Below are positions 26,804-36,589 of a stretch of DNA of 64,000 nt, in pieces; within the stretch, counting starts at the first letter, position 1; each line of letters begins with the position of its first letter. A program made the translations under genes and the position numbers. The stretch comes from CAZFER01 sp964517495 (lineage in GTDB: Bacteria; Hinthialibacterota; Hinthialibacteria; Hinthialibacterales; Hinthialibacteraceae): positions 7,031-71,030 of the forward strand of contig CAZFER010000030.1 in assembly GCA_964517495.1 (NCBI GenBank), written 5' to 3'. The notes beneath the pieces were generated by a model. It had not been told where the DNA came from and did not search any database. It was given only the letters and a program-made list of their open reading frames with translations.

Positions 26804-27925
26804 TTAATCATCCCCCCTGTAATGCATGCGTGCTGATTTCTTTTTCTTTTCTTCTTCTTCTTCTTTGGGTTTTTGTTTTGGGATTGTTTGCTGGCTATGG
26901 CGCTTAACACTGTCCATATTCACTTTGCTTTCTGATTCCTGCAAAACATTTTCAGAAATATGATTAATGACCTGGGTTACTTCCTCTTCCTGTTTTTCAA
27001 GGATTTTACTTTCAGTATCAAGGGCACTCAATTCAGACTTTTTTGTTTCAAGTTTGCGTTGAACTTCCGCCATATTTTGAATTTCTTCATCGTTTTCCTT
27101 GTTTGAAAGCGCATCAAGGCCCAATTCTTTCAACTCAGCAATGGAGCCTTGAACATCTTGAATACTTCGATAAAGTTCCTCCATTTCGAATCCAAGAAAG
27201 TCTTTGCGGGAGTAGCAAATTTGGTTTTGGGTATTGATTAAGCGCCGTTTGGTTTTCTGAAGATTAAGGCGATAGTAATAAAGGGAATGAACATCCGGTT
27301 CAATGGAACGGGCATAAAGAAGGTATTTATTCTTCATTTTGGCTAGTTGTTTCGCCAAAGAAACCGCTTTATTTTCATTTCCCTTATTTTTTTCATTGAT
27401 AAATTCCCCCATCATGGATTCATATTCATCGAGGATGGGAGCATTTCTTCGTTTGGTAGCGATCATGCTTTCGCAATTCGCTGTTTCCGAAAGCCCGTCA
27501 TTAATTTCTCTTGCCCGTCTTTTCAAACTGGGTTCAATGCGTTCAACATCTTTTTTACTAATGGCTTGTCTTCTTTTAAATTGATTAAAAGAATAACTTG
27601 CAATTGTATGAAGGATTTCAAGTTCCTGTTGGATTACTCTAAGTTCATCCGTTAATGCTCGACGAACTTGTTTTTGCAAGTCAGGATTCTCGCTCCGGTG
27701 CAAATATTCCTTTGCCTGGGCTTGAGTGATCCAAGTGACTTTACCCTCGTAGATAATCTTAACCAGTTGATTGGGTTGAACTTTAGCTTTTTGAGATGCA
27801 ACTTGAACCGCTTTGTCGAGGAATTGTTCAACTTGCTCCATGGAGATAGCTGAATCCGTGTCAAATAATTGTTGAATATCTTCAAATTTGACACTGGATA
27901 AACTTTGAAATCCGTTCCCAGCCAC
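26804..27925 (-). CDS. Coiled-coil protein of unknown function
   Basis: I do not recognise this 373-residue protein. It has no signal peptide or membrane segment. Residues 1-75 may be a small globular domain (VKIIYEGKVTWITQAQAKEYL); residues 80-340 are almost entirely predicted helix with heptad-like Leu/Ile spacing and high Lys/Glu. The last 30 residues are a low-complexity run of Glu then Lys. This suggests a cytoplasmic scaffold or nucleic-acid-associated protein, but there is no motif to decide. It starts with GTG 27925; GGGAGGGTG upstream supports this. Confidence 0.75.
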   Translation of the reverse strand: MAGNGFQSLSSVKFEDIQQLFDTDSAISMEQVEQFLDKAVQVASQKAKVQPNQLVKIIYEGKVTWITQAQAKEYLHRSENPDLQKQVRRALTDELRVIQQELEILHTIASYSFNQFKRRQAISKKDVERIEPSLKRRAREINDGLSETANCESMIATKRRNAPILDEYESMMGEFINEKNKGNENKAVSLAKQLAKMKNKYLLYARSIEPDVHSLYYYRLNLQKTKRRLINTQNQICYSRKDFLGFEMEELYRSIQDVQGSIAELKELGLDALSNKENDEEIQNMAEVQRKLETKKSELSALDTESKILEKQEEEVTQVINHISENVLQESESKVNMDSVKRHSQQTIPKQKPKEEEEEKKKKSARMHYRGDD

Positions 27926-28334
27926 TTGTTAAAACACCCTCCCTTCGCAAATTATAAACCTTCAACTAATGTTTTTTACCACTTTTTTTATAAATTGTCA
28001 ACTTTTTTTAACATATTTATCATATTAACCTGAAATGTAATGATTCATTCTCGAAATGAGAATGAAAATGAAAAAAAAATACGCTCTTATGATTGAAAAA
28101 GTGTTCAAACCAATTCGTCCCCTTAACCTACATCCAATATACACCAAAATGAGTAAACTTATTAGGCCTGCTGCATGAACTTTCTCATAATGATTTAAGG
28201 TTCTTGACGAAACTTTATAAATAGAACAACATGCATTCAAAACTGGGCATACTGTGTTATTATCGTTCAAATCAATATAATTATTAACATTTCTTTACGA
28301 TAGCAAAATAAATTAAAAGGAGTTTACAAAGGCC
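27926..28334. other. AT-rich intergenic region
   Basis: A 409-base divergent intergenic region. A minus-strand frame at 28025-28270 lacks a ribosome site and has unconvincing composition. TATAAT at 28276-28281 may be the -10 of the epimerase promoter, but its -35 is poor. Nothing else is evident. Confidence 0.5.
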
Positions 28335-29285
28335 TTGAATATTCTCATCACAGGTTCAAGTGGGCAAATCGGTACCAATCTTGGTTTGCGTTTATTAAAT
28401 GAAGGCCATAATGTCCTCGGAATAGATTGTCGAGCCAATGCCTGGACATCGAAAATTCCTTACCGAATTGTCGATTTGACAACTGACTGTGTGGGGCGCA
28501 TGCTGGAGTTGATTCGTGGTTTCGAAATCGATCTTATTGTTCATTTGGCCGCTCATGCAAAAGTATTTGAGTTAGTGCGTGAACCATCAAGGGCACTAGA
28601 GAATGTAACCATGACGTTTCATGCGGCGGAAAGCGCCCGATTAGCCCAAATTCCCATTATTTTTGGGAGTTCACGCGAAGTATATGGTGATATCCATATG
28701 CAAAAAACCAATGAATCCTGTGCTGATTTTGTCGTTGCGGAAAGCCCCTATTCAGCCAGTAAAATCGCTGGTGAAGCTTTTATCTATTCATACGCTCAAT
28801 GTTATAACCTTCCTTATATCGTCTTTCGATTTAGTAACGTCTATGGACGTTTTGATAACGATCTCGAACGAATGGAACGAGTTACACCATTATTTATCCA
28901 AAAAATCTCAAAAGAAAGCCCTATCATCATCCATGGCCGTGAGAAAATATTGGATTTCACCTATATTGATGATTGTGTGGAGGGTATTTGTTTGGGAATC
29001 CAGAAATTGATCAATCGGGAAGTGGTAAATCAAACCATTAATTTAGCATTTGGAGAGGGAAACAGTTTAGAGAATTTGGCTCATTTTATTGGGAAGGCTG
29101 TTGGGGTGGAGCCTTCAATCACTTTTACTCCAACTCAAGCGGGCGAGGTGACACGTTATATTGCCGATATATCCAAAGCCCGTGAATTACTTGGTTATCA
29201 ACCCAAAACATGCCTGGCCGAAGGCATTCCCAAAGCGGTCGCCTGGAGCCGGGAATTTGAACAGGAAAAGCAGCGATTGGCTTAA
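28335..29285 (+). CDS. NAD-dependent sugar epimerase/dehydratase
   Basis: 316 residues of the extended SDR family. ITGSSGQIG is the NAD loop, and SPYSASK holds the YxxxK catalytic pair. RFSNVYGR and DFTYIDDCVEGI are typical of UDP-glucose 4-epimerase and dTDP-glucose dehydratase relatives. It probably makes a nucleotide sugar for surface polysaccharide; the precise sugar is open. The start is a TTG at 28335 behind AAAGG, since no ATG precedes the Rossmann strand. The next gene follows within about 26 bases, so an operon with the regulator is likely. Confidence 0.9.
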   Translation: MNILITGSSGQIGTNLGLRLLNEGHNVLGIDCRANAWTSKIPYRIVDLTTDCVGRMLELIRGFEIDLIVHLAAHAKVFELVREPSRALENVTMTFHAAESARLAQIPIIFGSSREVYGDIHMQKTNESCADFVVAESPYSASKIAGEAFIYSYAQCYNLPYIVFRFSNVYGRFDNDLERMERVTPLFIQKISKESPIIIHGREKILDFTYIDDCVEGICLGIQKLINREVVNQTINLAFGEGNSLENLAHFIGKAVGVEPSITFTPTQAGEVTRYIADISKARELLGYQPKTCLAEGIPKAVAWSREFEQEKQRLA

Positions 29286-29311
29286 CCCTAACGGCAAAAT
29301 TGGACAGATTC

Positions 29312-30217
29312 ATGACTGACGGAACCATATTAATTGTTGATGACGAGGAAATGATTCGTGATCTGTTGTATGAGATGCTTATCGAATCAGGTAATTACCG
29401 AATTTTAACCGCAAAAAACGGGAAAGAGGGGCTGGATATCACGATGCAAGAGGATGTGGATCTGGTTCTTACGGATTTGCGGATGCCGGTAATGGGTGGG
29501 ATGGAGTTACTAGCAGAATTGCGCAAACGTCAGCCGGATATAGCGGTCGTTATCTTAACCGGTTTTGGTCGGCGTGAGGACGTGATTGAGGCTTTGCGGC
29601 TGGGAGCATCCAATTTTCTGCTCAAACCGCAAGAAGTGGAGATGATCCATACGATTGCATCAAAAATATTACGGATGCGAATTAAGGAGAAGTTAGAGCA
29701 GCACATTTTCCACTATTTTATAGAAGAAAAGCAATATTTTGAAATCCCCAGCGATCCAAAATTCACCCTCCCGCTAATTGATCTAATCACAGAAAATATA
29801 TCCAAAATTGGGATTTGCAACCATGTTGAATTAATGAACATCCGTTTAGCCTTGGATGAAGCGCTAACCAATGCCATCGTGCATGGAAACCTTGAGATTG
29901 AATCGCGGTCCAAAGGGGCGACACTTGATGAATTGCTGAAGTTTAATGATATCATCAGGGAAAAGACAAAAAATGAGCCATTTCGATCACGTATAGTGAA
30001 AGTAACCTCGCACTTAACAAAAGAGAAAGCGGTCTTTAACATCGAGGATGAAGGAAATGGTTTTGATTGGAAAAATTTGCCTATGAAAGAAGAGGAAGGT
30101 GAGATATTAGCCAACCATGGACGGGGACTTATTTTGATCAATGCGTTTATGAATGAAGTTAAGTTTAATGACAAGGGAAACCGCATCACCATGATTAAAC
30201 AAAAATACGAAACGTAG
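29312..30217 (+). CDS. Response-regulator receiver fused to HATPase
   Basis: 301 residues. The receiver domain has the acidic pair (ILIVDDEE), phospho-acceptor Asp 55 (LVLTDLRMPV), Thr 83 and Lys 105. After a linker at 125-165, residues 170-300 carry the GHKL ATPase boxes: LALDEALTNAIVHGN (N box), EDEGNGFDW (G1) and GRGLILINAF (G2). This combination resembles anti-sigma (RsbW/SpoIIAB-like) kinases controlled by phosphorylation rather than a histidine kinase, as no HisKA domain is present. The target sigma factor or antagonist is not in the window. A TTG at 29300 is an alternative start; neither has a good ribosome site. Confidence 0.85.
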   Translation: MTDGTILIVDDEEMIRDLLYEMLIESGNYRILTAKNGKEGLDITMQEDVDLVLTDLRMPVMGGMELLAELRKRQPDIAVVILTGFGRREDVIEALRLGASNFLLKPQEVEMIHTIASKILRMRIKEKLEQHIFHYFIEEKQYFEIPSDPKFTLPLIDLITENISKIGICNHVELMNIRLALDEALTNAIVHGNLEIESRSKGATLDELLKFNDIIREKTKNEPFRSRIVKVTSHLTKEKAVFNIEDEGNGFDWKNLPMKEEEGEILANHGRGLILINAFMNEVKFNDKGNRITMIKQKYET

Positions 30218-30439
30218 AATTCCCTCGATCTTGCAAAATCTGCCAAATAAAGACACTATATCCGTTTGGATGAAATCAATTCGCAACCAAGTAATGCTGT
30301 GAATTTTAAGTTGAAACTTTTGCATTTATGTATCGTTACTTTTTTTTATTCACTGCGTTATCATACTTTTGGACCGATTGATTTCATTCAGGTCTCACCT
30401 TCTTAAGCCAATACAAATCAAATATTTAAGAGGAGAGTC

Positions 30440-31387
30440 ATGATACGTGCAGAAAATTTGACCAAAGTGTATGGCCGAGTGACCGCCATTGATAATGTCT
30501 CATTTGAGATGGCGGAAGGTGAAATTTTGGGATTTCTTGGCCCGAATGGCGCCGGGAAAACAACCACCATGAGAATTTTGACGGGTTACTCCCCTCCAAC
30601 CAGTGGTCGTGCTGAAATAGGGGGAAAAGACGTAAGCAAATCACCCCTTGAAGTCCGAAGCATGATCGGCTACTTGCCAGAAAATACCCCGCTTTATACG
30701 GACATGGAGGTCCTGAGTTTCCTGGGTTTTGTGTCCAAAGTCAAAGGGATTCCTGCCGGAGCCCGGGCAGCCAATATTCGTGAGGTGATGGAGGAGACAG
30801 CCATAACAGATGTGGCTAAACGGACAATTGGAAATCTCTCAAAAGGATACCGCCAGCGTGTTGGGCTGGCGCAGGCTCTTTTGGGAAATCCGAAGGTTTT
30901 GGTGTTAGATGAACCTACTGTGGGACTCGATCCCAATCAAATCCGTGATATTCGTGATCTGATCAAAAACATGGCAGGTAAACGTACCGTTATTCTTTCC
31001 ACCCACATTTTACCTGAAGTGAGTATGATTTGTGAGCGAATATTGATTATCCACGAAGGGAAGATCGTTGCTTCAGATGCGGTGGGAGACCTCACCCGCC
31101 AACTTTCGAATTTAAAACGTGTTCGTTTGATCACAAAAGCACCGGGCAGCGATATCAATTCGGCACTATCTGAAATACAAGGTGTCAATAAAATTGAGAC
31201 CAGGGAAATTCCCGAGGAGAAAGAGTTGTGCCAAGTGGATTTGGAGACGGATCCGAATCGGGATATAAGACCGGAAATTGCCAACCGTATCGTTGAGCGG
31301 GGTTGGCAGCTGTATGAAATACGTTCGATGGATCCCACACTCGAAGATATTTTTGTCGAAGTCATTTCAGGACAGAAGGAGGCGTAA
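30440..31387 (+). CDS. ABC transporter ATPase, GldA-like
   Basis: 315 residues. GPNGAGKTTTMRILTGY is Walker A, LSKGYRQRVGLAQAL the signature, and VLVLDEPTVGLDP Walker B. The C-terminal 80 residues form the typical extension of ABC-2/Gld-type ATPases. It energises the two-membrane-protein complex encoded just downstream (permease at 31389, GldG-like protein at 32289). GldA-GldF-GldG in Bacteroidetes is required for gliding, but homologous sets occur in non-gliding bacteria and are not proof of motility. AGAGGAGAG precedes the ATG. Confidence 0.93.
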   Translation: MIRAENLTKVYGRVTAIDNVSFEMAEGEILGFLGPNGAGKTTTMRILTGYSPPTSGRAEIGGKDVSKSPLEVRSMIGYLPENTPLYTDMEVLSFLGFVSKVKGIPAGARAANIREVMEETAITDVAKRTIGNLSKGYRQRVGLAQALLGNPKVLVLDEPTVGLDPNQIRDIRDLIKNMAGKRTVILSTHILPEVSMICERILIIHEGKIVASDAVGDLTRQLSNLKRVRLITKAPGSDINSALSEIQGVNKIETREIPEEKELCQVDLETDPNRDIRPEIANRIVERGWQLYEIRSMDPTLEDIFVEVISGQKEA

Positions 31388-31388
31388 G

Positions 31389-32189
31389 ATGGGAAACTGT
31401 TGGACCATTTACAAGCGGGAATTGCAGGCATATTTTTATTCACCACTCGCGTATGTGATATTTGTGCTTTTTTTAGTGGTGAGTGCCGTCTTTTTCAACA
31501 TATATTTTTCTTATTACATTAGGATGAGCCAGGAGATTGAAAGGCTGATGATGCAGCGGCAAATGATGGGACCACCCCCTCAATTGCCGAATTATACGGA
31601 GATGGTTCTTTTGGGGATAACGAATGTAATGACGTTTATCTTTCTCTTTCTAATCCCCATGCTTTCGATGCGTTTGTTTTCGGAAGAGAAGAAAATGGGA
31701 ACCATCGAGTTATTGTTTACCTATCCAATCAAAGATATCGAAGTGTTATTGGGTAAATTTTTTGCTGCGTTGACGGTAACGGCAGGCATGCTGGTCCTTA
31801 CTTTCTTTTACCCGGTTTTATCGAATATCGTTGCTGGTGATCAAACCCATTTTCCAGCGGTCTTCGCATCCTATTTGGGCGTATTTTTGGTTGGAATGGC
31901 ATTTCTCTCCTTTGGAATATTCGCCTCAGCATTAACAGAGAATCAGATTGTAGCGGGGATGACTTCATTCACGGTCCTGCTGATTTTGTGGATGATTGGT
32001 TTTGTTGATGATATCCAACCGGGGTCTTTAATTGGCAAGATATGCAATGAAATATCCGTTTACGCTCATTTTGAAGATTTTTCACGAGGTGTGATTACGA
32101 CTGGACACATCGCTTTTTATATCCTGTTTACAGTCTTTTTCCTGTTTTTCACGGTACGCGTTCTGGAGTCTAACCGCTGGAAAGGTTAG
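31389..32189 (+). CDS. ABC-2 permease, GldF-like
   Basis: 266 residues with about six transmembrane helices. NCWTIYKRELQAYFYSPLAY at the start and LFSEEKKMGTIELLFTYPIK between helices 2 and 3 are typical of ABC-2 permeases of this kind. It begins one base after the ATPase stop, with AGGAGG inside the previous gene, so the two are translationally coupled. A longer upstream start would overlap the ATPase and is rejected. The substrate is unknown. Confidence 0.92.
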   Translation: MGNCWTIYKRELQAYFYSPLAYVIFVLFLVVSAVFFNIYFSYYIRMSQEIERLMMQRQMMGPPPQLPNYTEMVLLGITNVMTFIFLFLIPMLSMRLFSEEKKMGTIELLFTYPIKDIEVLLGKFFAALTVTAGMLVLTFFYPVLSNIVAGDQTHFPAVFASYLGVFLVGMAFLSFGIFASALTENQIVAGMTSFTVLLILWMIGFVDDIQPGSLIGKICNEISVYAHFEDFSRGVITTGHIAFYILFTVFFLFFTVRVLESNRWKG

Positions 32190-32288
32190 TACTGTTTCTT
32201 CAATTCCATATCACAATCGAATGACAAGCATGAATCGAGGAAACGAACGCCGAAAAACACAAAACGCTAAAAAATGAGGGTTATAACG

Positions 32289-33920
32289 ATGCAATCGAAA
32301 AATTATGCTTTAGGCTTTTTAGGAATCATCCTGATCGTCATAAGTTTGCTGATTTGGGTGATTAATATGGAATTCAATAATTATGCGGTCGCCACCATGG
32401 TATTGGGTGGTATTTTGCTGCTGGTTTATATTGCGATGAACATCAGTTTGATAACAAAGCAGTTAACCGGCCGTGCCGCGGTTGAAGGCACCAATATGGT
32501 GATTAGTATTGTCATATTTCTGGCGATTGTGGTGTTCTTGGAGATGCTTCTGACACGCCATAGCACCCGCTTTGATTTGACTGAAACAAAGAAATACAGT
32601 CTGGCCCCACAATCCATCCAATTGGTGAAGGGACTGAAAGAACCTCTCACGGTGCAATATATCGTTGATCCTTCTGCCGCTGGGGATACGGAACGAATTA
32701 AAACATTACTGGAACTGTATCATTTTTATTCTGATAACTTTCAGTATGAATTGGTGGATTCAGAAAAGAATCCGGAAAAAGTGGAAAAAATAAAACCTGT
32801 TACGCCAAGGGCAGTATATGTGCGCAGGGGGGATCGCCATGAAAAGGTAAGCACTGTTAACGAGAATACCTTAACAAACGCCATTATGAAAATGGTAAAA
32901 ACGGATCAACCGACGATTTATTTCACCACTGGACATAATGAACGCTCCATCAATGATAAAGAAGTCCCTGGAATTTTTGGGATGAAATCGGTATTTGAAG
33001 AAGAGGGATTCAAAGTAAACGAACTGGCTCTCTTTTCTGAAGGTGAAGTACCGGAGGATGCTGATATTGTGGTCATTGTACGCCCACTTACTCCCTTTTT
33101 TGAACAAGAGATCAGTGCTTTGCAGGAATTTTTAAAGTATGGCGGGAAAGTGATGGCCTTTCTAGATCCCGATGGTGAATCTGGTTTGGAGTCATTCTTT
33201 AATGATAATTATGGCGTCCAATTTGGAAAAAATTACATCGTGGAAGATAATCCCATATCCCAATTTGCGGGGGGAGGCCCAATTGCACCGATAATCACTA
33301 GTTTTGGGACTCATGAAATCGTGGAACCTTATACCAAGGAAAATATGATTCCCGCGATTTCATTCCAAATTGTTCAAAGCGTTGAACCCAAAGAGAATCT
33401 TCCCTCTGACATGACGGTTACAGAATTGATCAAGACCAGCAGCCAGAGTTGGGGAGAATCCGATATCAACCGCTTGATGAATCAAGGTGAAGCGGAACCC
33501 AATGAAGGTCAGGACAAGATGGGACCTTTATCAATGGCAGTAGCCGTAAGTAAACCTGCTGAAGAGAAAGTATCAGATTCCACAGAGGAAGCGGAAACGG
33601 AAGAAGATGAACAAGAAACAGATGAGAATGTGGAAGAATTGGAAATAGAACCTGAAACCCGTTTGGTTATTTTTGGTGATTCTGATTTTGTGAAAAATCG
33701 AAATTTTGAACGGAGCAAGGATTTATACCTTAATTCCGCCAATTGGTTGACGCAGCGGGAGGATATGATCTCTATCCGGCCAAAAGACGACAGTGGACAA
33801 CCACTCACGGTAAATCCTGTGCAAGCGCGAATGGTATTTTATTTATCGATCATTGGCCTTCCTGCTTGTGTTGCCATTTTTGGCTTTGTTATTTGCCTCC
33901 TGAAACGAATGAGAGGATGA
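32289..33920 (+). CDS. GldG-like ABC-type auxiliary membrane protein
   Basis: 543 residues: two N-terminal transmembrane helices (about 7-30 and 36-55), another at about 80-100, a large external domain and a final C-terminal helix (about 515-537). TRFDLTETKKYSLAPQSIQL is the conserved opening of the soluble domain, and ADIVVIVRPLTPFFEQE the middle. An acidic low-complexity linker lies near residues 425-455. ATG 32289 follows GAGGG; an earlier ATG at 32274 has none. It completes the exporter with the two genes before it. Confidence 0.88.
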   Translation: MQSKNYALGFLGIILIVISLLIWVINMEFNNYAVATMVLGGILLLVYIAMNISLITKQLTGRAAVEGTNMVISIVIFLAIVVFLEMLLTRHSTRFDLTETKKYSLAPQSIQLVKGLKEPLTVQYIVDPSAAGDTERIKTLLELYHFYSDNFQYELVDSEKNPEKVEKIKPVTPRAVYVRRGDRHEKVSTVNENTLTNAIMKMVKTDQPTIYFTTGHNERSINDKEVPGIFGMKSVFEEEGFKVNELALFSEGEVPEDADIVVIVRPLTPFFEQEISALQEFLKYGGKVMAFLDPDGESGLESFFNDNYGVQFGKNYIVEDNPISQFAGGGPIAPIITSFGTHEIVEPYTKENMIPAISFQIVQSVEPKENLPSDMTVTELIKTSSQSWGESDINRLMNQGEAEPNEGQDKMGPLSMAVAVSKPAEEKVSDSTEEAETEEDEQETDENVEELEIEPETRLVIFGDSDFVKNRNFERSKDLYLNSANWLTQREDMISIRPKDDSGQPLTVNPVQARMVFYLSIIGLPACVAIFGFVICLLKRMRG

Positions 33921-33938
33921 AAGGAGGAATATTAAGCA

Positions 33939-35351
33939 ATGAAACGCAATCTAATTCTACTTATTGTCTGTGCGCTAATTGCCGCCTATTTCTATTGGGA
34001 CACTGAGCGCATAAAAGAGAAAGAAGAGCAAGAAGAAAAAGAGAAAGAACTTATTTCCTTAACTCAGGATGAGATTAAGGAAGTTACGGTTGTCAACAAA
34101 GAAGGCACCTTCAAAGCGGTCAAAGAGGATGATCGCTGGAAACTGGTTGAACCTTTCAACACAGATGGAGACAACACAGCATGGAATGGGATTGTACGTA
34201 ATATCGCCGATGGAAAAAAACAGCGAGTCGTCAATGAAAATCCTGAGACTTTTGAGCCATTTGGTCTGGCCGAACCTTCGCAACAGGTAACGGTGTCCGG
34301 GATTGGCGGCGCCACGGCGACAACCCTCTTATTGGGGAACAAAACACCGACATCTGGAAAATATTACGCCCGGATAAAAGACAGCAGTGAGGTCGTAACG
34401 GTTTGGAGCAGCTTGTATACCAGCGCTGACAAAAAACTATATGACTTGCGGGACAAAACCATTCTCAAACTGACAAATGAGGATGTTCAAAGAATCGAGA
34501 TTAAACATCCAGGCCTGAAAACCACCATAGAGCGTAAAGGCGAAAGTGAGTGGAATATCACTGATCCCGTGTTGGTTCGTGCTGATGAATCGAAAATCAG
34601 AGATTTGATTAATGGTGTAAAAAACGGCGAGATTAAGCAGTTTGTTGATGAAAATCCGGATAATTTAGCTTCTTATGGTTTGATTGAACCGGTGACCTCC
34701 ATCGTGTTTTGGACCAGTGAAACAGGTGATCAATCCAGCATGGCAGCTCGGGGGATTTTGCTCGGGGCATCTGATGAAAATGAAAACGTTTTTGCTAAAC
34801 ACCAGGGGCAAAACAATGTATTTGCGGTTGATCCGGAAGATTTCAAAAATATGCCTCAAGACATTAACTCACTGCGGATGACGAAAATTACTCCGCTTCG
34901 CTCATGGGATGTGAAAGAGCTCAAGATCGCATCAGTGGCAGGTACTATTTTGGAAGCCACCAAAGCACCAGGGGATTGGTACATTTATCCTGATGAAGAA
35001 GGCGGTGAATTAAAGAAAGCGGATTATTCCGGTTTTTCAGATTTGGTGCGCAAAATTGTCGATCTAGAAATCGCAGATTATATCGACAGTGGGACAGAAG
35101 GCATCGACATTGGCGATCCTTATCTCTCTGTTGAGTTAAAAACGGATGACATGACTGAGACAATCGAGCTTAGCGCTCCACAATCCATCAATGGAGCAAC
35201 ATATTGCCTGGGGATGAAACAGGATCCATTGGAAGTGTATGGTGTTGATTCATCCACGGTGGATGAGATTCGCCTGCTGGCACGATCGAAAAAAGAGGAA
35301 GCCATGCGGGAAGAGCCGACACCCACACCTGCACCCGTGGAAGAGGAATAA
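33939..35351 (+). CDS. DUF4340 protein of the Gld-like exporter
   Basis: 470 residues. One N-terminal transmembrane anchor (LILLIVCALIAAYFYWD) is followed by a Lys/Glu coiled segment and then repeated beta-rich modules of the DUF4340 family, each with an 'EPFGLAEP'- or 'YGLIEP'-like turn. DUF4340 genes regularly follow GldG-type genes; the protein probably works as an external partner of the exporter. It begins 18 bases after the previous stop behind AAAGGAGGAA and ends in a Pro/Thr/Glu tail. A strong terminator closes the operon. Confidence 0.9.
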   Translation: MKRNLILLIVCALIAAYFYWDTERIKEKEEQEEKEKELISLTQDEIKEVTVVNKEGTFKAVKEDDRWKLVEPFNTDGDNTAWNGIVRNIADGKKQRVVNENPETFEPFGLAEPSQQVTVSGIGGATATTLLLGNKTPTSGKYYARIKDSSEVVTVWSSLYTSADKKLYDLRDKTILKLTNEDVQRIEIKHPGLKTTIERKGESEWNITDPVLVRADESKIRDLINGVKNGEIKQFVDENPDNLASYGLIEPVTSIVFWTSETGDQSSMAARGILLGASDENENVFAKHQGQNNVFAVDPEDFKNMPQDINSLRMTKITPLRSWDVKELKIASVAGTILEATKAPGDWYIYPDEEGGELKKADYSGFSDLVRKIVDLEIADYIDSGTEGIDIGDPYLSVELKTDDMTETIELSAPQSINGATYCLGMKQDPLEVYGVDSSTVDEIRLLARSKKEEAMREEPTPTPAPVEEE

Positions 35352-35370
35352 TCACATTCGTATTAGTATT

Positions 35371-35400
35371 AAAGGCCCGCGGTAATTCGCGGGCCTTTTT
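35371..35400. terminator. Bidirectional terminator after the Gld operon
   Basis: AAAGGCCCGCG (35371-35381) pairs with CGCGGGCCTTT (35388-35398) around GTAATT, followed by TTTT. A-rich flanks also give a U-tract to the convergent minus-strand gene. Confidence 0.9.
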
Positions 35401-35404
35401 CGTT

Positions 35405-36550
35405 TTATTCATCAAATTCCTGTTTACATTTTTTGAAGATATCTTTGACATCACCCCAGCGGTTTTCTTGCTGGGCATAGCGGGCGGTAAAGATGATGAC
35501 ACCGGTTTTTGAGGTTTGGGCACCTTGCCATATGGCTTGACGAAATTCATCGGAGGGCAATTCTTTCTTTTCGAAAGGTCCCGCAAGATCCGTATCATCC
35601 ATAGCTTGGACAATGGGCCAAACCGGTTTTTGACTTTCCTGCAAAACCGAGCGAGTAACCGTCCCGATCCATTCAAACGGGCGTCCACAAAGACGATGAT
35701 AGACCATTGGCGAAAAAACATCGACAACGGAGGCCAATACACCGAAATCCTGCCCAACAATGCGGTGAATGGCGTTATCGAAATCACACTCCAACCAGGG
35801 AACGCCGAAGAGGCCAATCAATACATCAGGTCGAATTTCATCACGTATCTTTTTGGCTTCCTCACACCATGATCGTATCGATTCAATTTTAAAGGCCATC
35901 CATTGTTGGGGATACTTTTTCAGGATCAATTGGGCTGCTTCTTTGGGGGAATCAAGGGTGGGGAATTTTATGTCGGCAAAGGTTTGGAATTGTTGCAGAC
36001 TGTATCGATCGAAACTAGCCTCTTCAATGCGAGGATCCGTACCTTCCCAGCGGACGGGAAAGCGGATGAAATCCAGCCAAATTCCCCCTAAATCGGGATT
36101 TTGCAGCCGTTTGCGAAATTGATCCAAGCGCAGTTTTCGTAAATCTGGGTGATTGGGATTCAAGCCATGATACCAGCCATCCGGCTTCATGTCGCTGCCA
36201 TCTGCGGTGATGGGACGCCATTCGGGGTGTTCTTTATAGTAAGTTCGGCCAGTAAACACGGTAAATTCCTGGTAGATGTGAATACCATGCTTGCGTAAAA
36301 AACGTGTGATTTCTCGATCTTCGGAGGGTGAAACGAAGATGGAATTGATGGCATGATCTTGCAGCCATTTGAGGATGGCCTTGTTTTCCATATTTTTAAA
36401 CGGTTCGCTATTCGATGAAAAACCGTAAATTGACCGTATAAATTCGGTGGGAGGTTGAGCACTATGTGCGATGCTGGCTGTTGCCATAGAGACAAAAACA
36501 ATGGTAAAAATCCAGTATACACTTTTTTGTTTCCAACTTTGTTCTATCAT
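35405..36550 (-). CDS. Secreted DUF4015-like putative glycoside hydrolase
   Basis: 381 residues with a signal peptide (about 32 residues). FRSIYGF-type start, GIHIYQEFTVFTG, GIWLDFIRFP (Asp in the strand) and VFSPMVYH resemble DUF4015/GH-like TIM barrels distantly related to family 10-like hydrolases. A catalytic carboxylate pair cannot be assigned with certainty; Asp in WLDFIRF and the EFTVFTG Glu are candidates. It shares only 39 bases with the divergent gene at 36590, so at least one promoter must lie inside coding sequence. Confidence 0.72.
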   Translation of the reverse strand: MIEQSWKQKSVYWIFTIVFVSMATASIAHSAQPPTEFIRSIYGFSSNSEPFKNMENKAILKWLQDHAINSIFVSPSEDREITRFLRKHGIHIYQEFTVFTGRTYYKEHPEWRPITADGSDMKPDGWYHGLNPNHPDLRKLRLDQFRKRLQNPDLGGIWLDFIRFPVRWEGTDPRIEEASFDRYSLQQFQTFADIKFPTLDSPKEAAQLILKKYPQQWMAFKIESIRSWCEEAKKIRDEIRPDVLIGLFGVPWLECDFDNAIHRIVGQDFGVLASVVDVFSPMVYHRLCGRPFEWIGTVTRSVLQESQKPVWPIVQAMDDTDLAGPFEKKELPSDEFRQAIWQGAQTSKTGVIIFTARYAQQENRWGDVKDIFKKCKQEFDE

Positions 36551-36589
36551 TGGGCATTCCTTAATTCAAAAATGATTTGGAGTTTATCT

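Noticed and set aside
28025..28270. Minus-strand 81-codon frame
   Set aside because: No ribosome site, Ile/Phe-heavy composition expected from AT-rich non-coding DNA, and no recognisable family.
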